Positions 13,598 through 19,199 of a DNA stretch of 19,199 bases are shown here, piece by piece (the first letter of the stretch is position 1; each line of letters opens with the position of its first letter). The notes under the pieces are model-generated. The model was given only the letters and a program-made list of their open reading frames with translations. It had not been told where the DNA came from and made no database searches. This DNA is from Methanocella_A sp035319305 (GTDB taxonomy: Archaea > Halobacteriota > Methanocellia > Methanocellales > Methanocellaceae): positions 1-19,199 of the forward strand of contig DATHCY010000180.1 in assembly GCA_035319305.1 (NCBI GenBank). The letters are read 5' to 3'. Made by a program: the position numbers and the translations under genes.

Positions 13598-15028
13598 ATG
13601 GCCGACTTGGTTAAGATCAAAGATGGAATCTACGAATTACCGGTTAATACGAAACCCGGCATGTTGGTGCCAGGGCGGATTTTTCTCTCCGACAAGCTTA
13701 TCGGGGATCTGGAGGAGGGCGCAATCAATCAAGTGGCCAATGTGGCCACTCTCCCCGGCATTCAAAAATACTCGATGGCCATGCCTGACGCCCATGTGGG
13801 CTACGGTTTCCCCATCGGAGGCGTCGCAGCCTTCGATAAGGAGAAAGGGGTCATCAGCCCTGGGGGTGTGGGATTCGATATCAACTGCGGCGTGCGCCTG
13901 CTGCGTAGTCCGCTACGACTGGAGGAGGTAAAGGGCCATACGGATACACTCATCGGGCGCCTCTACGACGAGGTCCCGTCGGGCGTAGGCTCTGAGTCCA
14001 AGTTCAGGGCCTCCGATGACATACTCGCCCAGGTATTCGAGTATGGCTCCAGATGGGCGGTGGAAAATGGCTATGGCATAAAATCGGACCTAGACCACTG
14101 CGAAGAAAACGGCGAGATGAAGGGCGCCGACGCCACGAAAGTCTCGAAGAAGGCACACGACCGAGGCAAACCCCAGCTAGGTACCTTGGGCAGCGGCAAC
14201 CACTTCCTGGAGATCCAGCTGATCGAGAAGGTCTACGATGCGGCTGCTGCAAAAGCGTTCGGGCTGGAGGAAGGTGGCATCACTGTCATGATCCACTGTG
14301 GATCCCGGGGCGCCGGGCATCAGATATGCACCGACTATGTTAGGACACTGGAGCAGGCTGCACGCAAGTACGGTATCAAGCTCTACGACCGACAGCTGGC
14401 ATGCGCGCCCCTAACATCAAAGGAGGCGATGGACTACTTTGCCGCCATGGCAGCCGGGGCCAACTACGCTTGGGCCAACCGACAGATGATCTCCCACTGG
14501 GTACGGCAGGCGTTCAACAAGCACTACAACAGGGACCTGAAAATGGAACTGGTCTACGACGTCGCCCACAACGTGGCCAAGTTCGAGCAGCATGTCGTCG
14601 ATGGGGAGAAGAAGCAGCTGTGCGTCCACCGCAAGGGCGCTACTAGGGCTTTCCCCGCAGGTCGGCCGGAGCTGCCACCGGTCTACCGGGATATCGGCCA
14701 GCCCGTGATCATCCCGGGCAGCATGGGCAGCGCGTCCTATGTGCTGGTCGGTGCGGAAAACTCGCTTGAGATGACCTTCGGCAGCACCTGCCATGGAGCA
14801 GGACGAGTCATGAGCCGCTCCGCGGCCAAGAAAGAGATGCGAGGCAACGAGATCAAAAGGGAGCTGGCCGACAGAGGCATCGTGGTCAAGGCCCCGAACC
14901 CGTTGGCCATCGCCGAGGAAGCCCCCGAGGTCTACAAGGACATCGACGAGGTGGTGGAAGTGGTGCACGGGCTGGGAATCTCAAGGAAAGTGGCCAGGCT
15001 GGTGCCGCTGGCGGTAGCCAAGGGATAA
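13598..15028 (+). CDS. rtcB: RNA-splicing ligase RtcB
   Basis: Joins RNA ends bearing 2',3'-cyclic phosphate or 3'-phosphate to 5'-hydroxyl ends, using GTP and manganese; it seals tRNA exons after intron removal. The 476 residues hold the known catalytic set: Asp94 and Cys97 in GFDINCGVRL, His202 in GSGNHFLE, His233 in HCGSRGAGH, His324 in YDVAHNVAKFEQH, KGATRAFPAG, and the guanylylated histidine His399 in STCHGAGRVMSRS. These lie a constant one to five residues before the Pyrococcus horikoshii positions (Cys98, His203, His234, His329, His404). No intein is present, unlike several archaeal homologues. The start ATG at 13598 has GAGG nine bases upstream and is followed by a normal N-terminus. 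Archease lies directly upstream. Confidence 0.98.
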   Translation: MADLVKIKDGIYELPVNTKPGMLVPGRIFLSDKLIGDLEEGAINQVANVATLPGIQKYSMAMPDAHVGYGFPIGGVAAFDKEKGVISPGGVGFDINCGVRLLRSPLRLEEVKGHTDTLIGRLYDEVPSGVGSESKFRASDDILAQVFEYGSRWAVENGYGIKSDLDHCEENGEMKGADATKVSKKAHDRGKPQLGTLGSGNHFLEIQLIEKVYDAAAAKAFGLEEGGITVMIHCGSRGAGHQICTDYVRTLEQAARKYGIKLYDRQLACAPLTSKEAMDYFAAMAAGANYAWANRQMISHWVRQAFNKHYNRDLKMELVYDVAHNVAKFEQHVVDGEKKQLCVHRKGATRAFPAGRPELPPVYRDIGQPVIIPGSMGSASYVLVGAENSLEMTFGSTCHGAGRVMSRSAAKKEMRGNEIKRELADRGIVVKAPNPLAIAEEAPEVYKDIDEVVEVVHGLGISRKVARLVPLAVAKG

Positions 15029-15116
15029 TCGGAACTTACCCAGGGAAACGATAGCTACATAATCACCGGGCATATCCTAATACCGTTTTTCACCCATCGC
15101 ACACGACACACATCAG

Positions 15117-15162
15117 ATATAAAACCTTTCAGGAACGACTATAAATCATTCAGCCCGGTGAG
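15117..15162 (+). promoter_or_regulatory. Putative TATA box and ribosome site of the PAP2-like gene
   Basis: ATATAAAAC (15117-15125) lies about 45 bases before the ATG at 15166, and GGTGAG (15157-15162) lies three bases before it. This predicts a promoter separate from rtcB with a leader of about 20 bases. Confidence 0.45.
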
Positions 15163-15165
15163 TTC

Positions 15166-15762
15166 ATGTTCCTGAGACCAGCGACGGAGGAAAAGATAGC
15201 CCGTCTCATCTCGAATGCGGCCCAGGCCCCGGTCCCGGCCATCCCGGCATTCTTGCTGATCAACTATTTTTCCACGAGCTTCGATCGGTTCCTACTCATC
15301 ACCACCATCAGTCTGCTCTTTGCCAGCCTCCTGCCCGTCCTCGTTGTCGAACTCTGGAGCCAAATGAAAGGGCTGGACAGGGACATATCCCGAAGGGAGG
15401 AGCGGACTGCGCCACTGCTGATAATCATCGCCGTCTACCTCGCAGGAACGGCGATCTTGTACCTCGTCGGAGCGCCGCTGTTGGCGATCATCCTTATGTT
15501 TTGTTATTTTTCCAACACCCTCGTCGTCCTCCTCATCACGCTCTTCTGGAAGATCAGTATCCATTCCATGGGCGTGTCGGGACCGATCACTGCACTGATC
15601 TTTGTCTTCGGCGTACCGGGCACTCTCCCGATGCTGATCCTGCCCTTCGTCATGTGGAGCCGGGTGTATCTGAAAAAACATACGGTCGCCCAGGTTTGTG
15701 TGGGCGCCCTGCTGGGCTTCGTGCTGACGGCAGCTCAGTTCTACCTGCTATCAGGGCTTTAG
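15166..15762 (+). CDS. PAP2-superfamily-like membrane protein
   Basis: A 198-residue membrane protein with about five or six hydrophobic segments. Two stretches resemble the phosphatidic acid phosphatase type 2 active site: KISIHSMGVSGP (about 126-137, in place of the usual SGH motif) and SRVYLKKHTVAQVCVGALLG (about 165-184, matching SR-x5-H-x4-V-x2-G). The first motif, normally K-x6-RP, is present only loosely as KGLDRDISRREERTAP. If active it would remove phosphate from a lipid phosphate or polyprenyl pyrophosphate at the membrane; the altered second motif leaves activity uncertain. The start has a good ribosome site. It is forward like rtcB but 137 bases away with its own promoter signals, so a joint function is not implied. 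Confidence 0.75.
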   Translation: MFLRPATEEKIARLISNAAQAPVPAIPAFLLINYFSTSFDRFLLITTISLLFASLLPVLVVELWSQMKGLDRDISRREERTAPLLIIIAVYLAGTAILYLVGAPLLAIILMFCYFSNTLVVLLITLFWKISIHSMGVSGPITALIFVFGVPGTLPMLILPFVMWSRVYLKKHTVAQVCVGALLGFVLTAAQFYLLSGL

Positions 15763-15813
15763 ATCTTAACAGGTATGACTTAGTAAGCTTTAAAATCGAA
15801 CTACAACATGGCG

Positions 15814-15827
15814 TTTTTTTAGTTTTT
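15814..15827 (+). terminator. Terminator after the PAP2-like gene
   Basis: Seven T (15814-15820) and a second run of five T (15823-15827) lie about 50 bases after the stop codon: strong U-rich termination signals for archaeal RNA polymerase. Confidence 0.55.
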
Positions 15828-15859
15828 GGTAGCACGGTGACATAGTGCCTGATACAAAA

Positions 15860-16253
15860 TTAAATGGGCGTCCGTATCCTCATCCGATTTTTTAAAATCA
15901 CGCCTGTTGTATAGGTAGCCGACATGATGAGGCTGAACGGCAGCCACGTCCCTATGATGCTCCCAAACATCTCTAGGCTTCTGTTGATGATCAATCCTAC
16001 CAGCAGAAATCGGTGACGATGACAAAGCATGTAAATACGATGGCGGTATGGAATGGGGAATAACCAGGCTTTCGATAGTATGTCGCCGTCACGATCCCGA
16101 AGATCAGGGGCGCAGCCGCCGCGTGGATGAGCAGGGCGTTCGGTAGTGTGGTGATGCCATGCCCAGGTCCATAACAGCTGCGCATGCTGTCCAGCCTGAA
16201 AACGCATATGCTATCGTTCGGGTGATCCGAATGGGCTGAAGCGCCCGGCTCAT
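15860..16253 (-). pseudogene. Small membrane protein gene broken by two frameshifts
   Basis: The ATG at 16253 overlaps the TGA of the MarR gene (ATGA), so the pair would be translationally coupled. The protein starts MSRALQPIRITRTIAYAFSG, then WTACAAVMDLGM. Near 16154-16158 the frame must move by one missing base to continue ITTLPNALLIHAAAAPLIFG and HTAIVFTCFVIVTDF. Near 16004-16008 a second missing base is needed to reach LLVGLIINRSLEMFGSIIGT and the stop at 15860. Joined, it gives about 131 residues with four membrane helices. The three pieces fit end to end as one coherent membrane protein, and family knowledge of such MarR-linked proteins agrees, but I cannot name the family. Sequencing error is the main alternative to true decay; both lesions are losses of one base from a repeated base. 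Confidence 0.75.
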
Positions 16254-16705
16254 GCGTACTCCCCTGATCCTCCCCTGACATCGCCCAGCGCTTCGATTAG
16301 AGCTTCCAGGCCCTGCTGCACCAGCTTCCTCTTTCCGGGTGGGATCGCCAAGTAAAGCCGACGGTAATACCCGGCCATGCCTGTCGTGATCTCGCTTTTG
16401 GCATCCCGCCCTTTCCAGGTGAGGCTGATGCGCACATACCTCCTGTCGCCCGGATCTACGTTTCGTTCCACCAGGCCCGCTTTCGCCAGTCCGTCGACGG
16501 TCCTGCTGGCCGTGCTCTTATCCAGTTCCAGGACTTCTGCCAAGTCGTTAAGCGAGGTCTCACGATCTCCGATCCCCAGAATGGCGTTGCACTGGGCAAA
16601 CGTGGCCCCACAGCACTTGAGTACATCCTGTTCCAGTATGGCGGTTTCCCGCTCGAGGCATCTCATCGTCTCCATTAGCTTTGAGCAATCATCGGTGGCA
16701 TCCAT
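16250..16705 (-). CDS. MarR-family transcriptional regulator
   Basis: A winged-helix repressor of the MarR family, 151 residues from the chosen start. The core reads FAQCNAILGIGDRETSLNDL (first helices), AEVLELDKSTASRTVDGLAK (recognition helix), then AGLVERNVDPGDRRYVRISL (the wing with its DxRR signature), followed by C-terminal dimerisation helices. The frame extends to 16735, but the upstream codons (MLMTTILGDE) lie inside the operator, while GGGTGATGAG directly precedes the ATG at 16705, so I start there. Its stop overlaps the start of the broken membrane protein gene, the likely regulated partner. MarR proteins usually release DNA on binding phenolic or oxidant ligands; the quinone-reductase-like gene upstream may be a further target. 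Cysteines near the N-terminus (CSKLMETMRCLE; KCCGATFAQC) could sense redox state, which is speculative. Confidence 0.93.
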   Translation of the reverse strand: MDATDDCSKLMETMRCLERETAILEQDVLKCCGATFAQCNAILGIGDRETSLNDLAEVLELDKSTASRTVDGLAKAGLVERNVDPGDRRYVRISLTWKGRDAKSEITTGMAGYYRRLYLAIPPGKRKLVQQGLEALIEALGDVRGGSGEYA

Positions 16706-16715
16706 CTCATCACCC

Positions 16716-16758
16716 AATATAGTTGTCATAAGCAACAGTTTTATATGACAACTATATT
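16716..16758 (-). promoter_or_regulatory. MarR promoter with perfect 15-bp inverted repeat operator
   Basis: AATATAGTTGTCATA (16716-16730) and its exact reverse complement TATGACAACTATATT (16744-16758) flank 13 bases. On the reverse strand the upstream arm runs into a TATA-like ATATAAAAC (about 16738-16746), and the downstream arm falls where transcription should begin, just before GGGTGATGAG-ATG. Binding of a dimer would therefore block both TBP and polymerase, as expected for autorepression by the MarR protein. The binding itself is inference. Confidence 0.75.
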
Positions 16759-16893
16759 TAGCTATCGGTCGTTCCTACCAGTCAAGCGATCTACCGGACA
16801 TCATACGATCAGCATCTCCCGCAAAAGATGGACATGATCGCAAGGCCAAAATGCTAATAGTTAATAATCGTTCGGCGCTTTATATTTTGAAAA

Positions 16894-17514
16894 TTAAACC
16901 AGTTTTCCCCTTCTAGTTCTCTCGGCCGGAAATAGCTTTTTTATTGTCTCTCCAACATCCTCGAGCCACTCTCTTCTCTGTTCGGCGGTGCTCGTCACCA
17001 CGACACAGTAGGTCTTCCTATGGAAATCGCACACTCCACAGAGCCCGAAGATGCAGTTCTTCCAGATGGTCTCCAGGGGGTCTCCAAAGATAGCCCGCTC
17101 CCGTTCTTGCTTCGTGTTAGAAGTGTTCAAGACGATCGCTATCTTCGCTCTGAGCAGGCCCACGGGAACGCCTTCCCCAGAATCCCCCTCGACAAACCTA
17201 TAGGCCTCTCCAGCTCTCAGCACCCGGTCGACCCACCCTTTCAGGATAGCAGGAGGCATGCCCCACCAGTTTGGATGGACGATTATGAATCCGTCCGCCG
17301 ATGCCACCTCGTCACAGTGACGCCTGATCACAGGGTCCAGTCCAGCATCTCTAGGAATTTCTCCATACGGCAGAATCGGATCGAACCCTTCACTGTATAA
17401 ATCGTGGTATACGACCGAATGGCCGGCAGCTACCAGCGTATCGACTGCAGTGCAGGCTATAGCGTGGTTGAAGCTCCCTTCCTTTGGGTGGCCCAGAACA
17501 ACCATTATTTTCAT
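16894..17514 (-). CDS. Flavodoxin-fold NAD(P)H:quinone oxidoreductase
   Basis: A 206-residue FMN/FAD-binding reductase of the NAD(P)H dehydrogenase (quinone)/KefF/MdaB family. It begins MKIMVVLGHPKEGSFNHAIA, the phosphate-binding loop of these flavodoxin-like proteins. It contains DGFIIVHPNWWGMPPAILKG followed by WVDRVLRAGEAYRF, the conserved flavin and active-site segment, and later IAIVLNTSNT and FGLCGVCDFHRKTY. Expected role is two-electron reduction of quinones or other electrophiles in the cytosol, limiting redox stress. The start is ATG 17514, with only AGG touching it, suggesting a short or absent leader. It lies 56 bases after the HhH-GPD-like gene on the same strand and 189 bases before the MarR start, which makes it a possible MarR target. 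Confidence 0.9.
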   Translation of the reverse strand: MKIMVVLGHPKEGSFNHAIACTAVDTLVAAGHSVVYHDLYSEGFDPILPYGEIPRDAGLDPVIRRHCDEVASADGFIIVHPNWWGMPPAILKGWVDRVLRAGEAYRFVEGDSGEGVPVGLLRAKIAIVLNTSNTKQERERAIFGDPLETIWKNCIFGLCGVCDFHRKTYCVVVTSTAEQRREWLEDVGETIKKLFPAERTRRGKLV

Positions 17515-17570
17515 CCTATGCTACATAGCCGCCCGCTTACATAATGCTTCCCAGGCCACTGATGGGTGTC

Positions 17571-18221
17571 TCAAAGATAGTGAGTTTTCGACTTTTTGCC
17601 AGTGAGCAGACTTATTCGTAATTTCTTGGAATAGCGATGCAACGCGGTTTCCAGCCTGACCCTATCTATGTGGTGGCCCTGAGCGTACTTTCCGATGTCC
17701 CCTATGCCAAGCTCCATGGCCGCTTCCATCACGCGGGGCGTCGGCTTCGGATCCGCCTTCGACCAGACAGGGCGCATATCCCTCAAAAAGACTGAAACGG
17801 TGACCGGTCCGATCCCTTTTCCCAGACCCATGATCCGCTGCTCCAGATCCCGGCTTTCTTTTGATGCATCGTAGAGGCGGCCGAATTTGCCATCGTACTC
17901 TTGTAGCAGGTGTCCGAAGATCGTCAGCAGCCGGGTCGAGGTGCTCTCATCGTACCGGGCGTATCCACCTTCGCCCAGCCGCTTGATCAACGTTTCCCGA
18001 CTTGCATGGGCAATTGTGGTGGCAGTGGTGAGGCCGTGAGCTTCAAAAACATGGTAGGTCCTCGTCGCAGACTCTTCCCGGATAGGCTTCGCATACAGGA
18101 AAGCGGCGAGGAACCATTTTGCGTAAGCTCCATCACCCTCGCTAAGGTTGATACCCAGCATGGCCGAGTATGGTTCCCCAAGTTCAGCAACGAATTTTCT
18201 CACGTCAGGACACAGGACCAT
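17571..18221 (-). CDS. HhH-GPD-like DNA glycosylase/endonuclease III relative
   Basis: A 216-residue helical protein related to the HhH-GPD base-excision-repair family. The helix-hairpin-helix is seen as LGKGIGPVTVSVFLRDMRPVW (about 133-153), matching the LPGxGxxTA pattern of endonuclease III. The following KADPKPTPRVMEAAMELG places an aspartate where the family's catalytic Asp lies after the hairpin. The usual lysine of bifunctional enzymes is not evident at the expected place, and there is no C-terminal four-cysteine iron-sulphur cluster; the C-terminus is instead basic (KKLRISLLTGKKSKTH). Base specificity and even activity are therefore uncertain. ATG 18221 has a weak ribosome site. It is the first gene of the reverse block and is divergent from the beta-propeller gene. 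Confidence 0.7.
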   Translation of the reverse strand: MVLCPDVRKFVAELGEPYSAMLGINLSEGDGAYAKWFLAAFLYAKPIREESATRTYHVFEAHGLTTATTIAHASRETLIKRLGEGGYARYDESTSTRLLTIFGHLLQEYDGKFGRLYDASKESRDLEQRIMGLGKGIGPVTVSVFLRDMRPVWSKADPKPTPRVMEAAMELGIGDIGKYAQGHHIDRVRLETALHRYSKKLRISLLTGKKSKTHYL

Positions 18222-18396
18222 CTACGACAATCATGTCCGAGGGCAAAAAAGCTTATTATTGACTCCTCTGAAAAATGTAAAAGTAACCTATGGATAGATT
18301 GGCCGGCAAGGTGTGTCTGCCTCTCGCTTGTATTTAATAGTGTCAATGATTATGAATTCACCTTCATGTGTATAGTTTAACTGGGGTGGATGGTAG
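18222..18396. promoter_or_regulatory. Divergent promoter region
   Basis: Lies between the reverse glycosylase-like gene and the forward beta-propeller gene. AATAATAAGC (reverse sense, about 18254-18263) and TGTATTTAATAG (forward, about 18329-18340) are the best TATA-like candidates. GGGGTGG (18383-18389) seven bases before ATG 18397 is a ribosome site. Nothing else recognised. Confidence 0.35.
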
Positions 18397-19199
18397 ATGA
18401 GATCAGCTGGTTTAGTACAAATTTTGATCATGCTGGTGACGGGTATCGTTTTGGTGATAGGTATCGTTTGTACTGGTATTGTACAAGCAAGCACGACGGG
18501 ACTATATGGATATATCGCGAACGGCGGTAGCGGCACCGTTTCTGTCGTTGATACGGGAACAGACAAGGTGGTTTCTACTATAACTATAGGATCTGGAAGT
18601 TATCCTTGGGGTAGTGCAGTGAACCCGACGGGAACAACAGCCTATATAGCGGGCTATGGCTCCAGTAAAGTCTATGTGATTGACACGGCCACCAGCACTA
18701 TAACAAACTCTATAGATGTCGCAAACGGCCCAATGGCTGTCGTGTTAGACCCGACAGGAGCCAAAGCCTACGTGACGCATTATGGTTCCAGTACGGCTGG
18801 CAATACAGTTTCTGTGATTGATACCGCAACAAACACCGTGACAGCCACCATCACTGTAGGATCACAGCCTTGCGGGATTGTATTGAACGCGACTGGGGCG
18901 ACAGCCTACGTAACTCTTTACGGTGATAATAAGGTTGCTGTGATAGATACGGCCACAAACACCGTGACAGCTAAAATACCAGTTGGACCTTCTCCCGCTA
19001 ATCTTTATATTAATTCGGCGGGAACAACAGTCTATGTAGCGAACTGGGGTGGCAATATAGCTTCCAATACAGTTTCCGTGATTGACACCGCAACAAACAC
19101 CGTGACAGCCACCATCACTGTAGGATCACAGCCTTGTGCAGTTGCCTTGAACCCTGCAGAAACAAAAGCTTACGTTACTAACTCAGGTAGCAATTCTGT
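18397..19199 (+). CDS. Secreted YVTN beta-propeller repeat protein, 3' end cut by window
   Basis: An open frame from ATG 18397 to the right edge with no stop (267 codons seen). Residues 1-32 are a signal peptide (GLVQILIMLVTGIVLVIGIV, cut near VQAST). From residue about 34 come repeats of roughly 42-46 residues, each of the form (A/K)AYVT-x-YG-x-VSVIDTATNTVTATI-x-VG-x-P-x-x-V-LNPTG: the YVTN beta-propeller blades of archaeal surface-layer-type proteins. Five blades are complete and a sixth begins. The protein should be exported and displayed on the cell surface, probably in adhesion or envelope structure; a ligand is not known. A 71-base segment (18802-18872) recurs at 19066-19136 with two differences, so blades have been copied recently. 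GGGGTGG before the ATG supports the start. C-terminal domains lie outside the window. Confidence 0.92.
   Translation, partial: MRSAGLVQILIMLVTGIVLVIGIVCTGIVQASTTGLYGYIANGGSGTVSVVDTGTDKVVSTITIGSGSYPWGSAVNPTGTTAYIAGYGSSKVYVIDTATSTITNSIDVANGPMAVVLDPTGAKAYVTHYGSSTAGNTVSVIDTATNTVTATITVGSQPCGIVLNATGATAYVTLYGDNKVAVIDTATNTVTAKIPVGPSPANLYINSAGTTVYVANWGGNIASNTVSVIDTATNTVTATITVGSQPCAVALNPAETKAYVTNSGSNS
18802..19136 (+). repeat. Near-identical 71-base blade repeats inside the beta-propeller gene
   Basis: 18802-18872 and 19066-19136 are the same length and differ at only two synonymous third-codon positions. They are 264 bases (88 codons, two blades) apart, and the intervening blade is clearly more diverged. 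Confidence 0.85.

Noticed and set aside
14417..14968. Reverse 183-codon frame inside rtcB
   Set aside because: The histidine- and valine-rich sequence is the mirror of rtcB codons; the forward frame has every RtcB catalytic residue.
15997..16281. Reverse 94-codon frame as an intact gene
   Set aside because: Its first half is out of frame with the coupled ATG at 16253 and looks non-coding; only the second half belongs to the frameshifted membrane protein.
1..19199. CRISPR array, toxin-antitoxin pair, restriction system or prophage
   Set aside because: No regularly spaced repeats, nuclease or methylase motifs, or phage structural genes were found; the short repeats seen are two-copy tandem or protein-internal repeats.

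Overview
The window looks like part of the chromosome of a methanogenic euryarchaeon. Evidence is the archaeal archease and RtcB pair, an archaeal-type phosphoglycerate kinase, multi-PAS cytosolic histidine kinases with an HDINN H-box and no response regulator, GGTGAT-type ribosome binding sites, TATA boxes placed for short or leaderless transcripts, and a YVTN beta-propeller surface protein. The gene content would suit Methanocellales or another Methanomicrobia group, but that is inference; nothing here fixes the genus.

Layout. Positions 1-5374 hold two forward paralogous PAS histidine kinases (the first cut by the left edge), separated by an 839-base, mostly AT-rich spacer. The spacer contains a damaged tRNA-Ser(UGA)-like sequence and several strong stem-loops. 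Positions 5375-7660 hold a reverse ProC-like reductase sharing a two-way terminator with kinase 2, a 50-residue cysteine-rich protein, a block of tandem repeat and hairpins, and a secreted, C-terminally anchored protein. A reverse HEAT-repeat protein with a C-terminal membrane anchor (7660-9750) faces away from phosphoglycerate kinase (to 11174). The kinase is followed by a MOP-family flippase whose leader contains competing helices.

Positions 12588-15762 hold a possible small reverse gene, a CxxC protein, archease, RtcB and a PAP2-like membrane protein. Archease activates RtcB, the RNA ligase of tRNA splicing and RNA repair, and the small CxxC protein lies just upstream. Positions 15860-18221 are a reverse block: a HhH-GPD-like DNA glycosylase relative, a flavodoxin-fold quinone reductase, a MarR regulator with a perfect 15-bp inverted repeat around its promoter, and a membrane protein gene that overlaps the regulator's stop codon but carries two frameshifts. 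The right edge cuts a beta-propeller surface protein gene with internally duplicated blades.

No CRISPR array, IS element, prophage or complete defence system was recognised. The most interesting signals are the MarR operator and its broken partner gene, the flippase leader RNA, the structured spacer between the kinases, and the small cysteine proteins.
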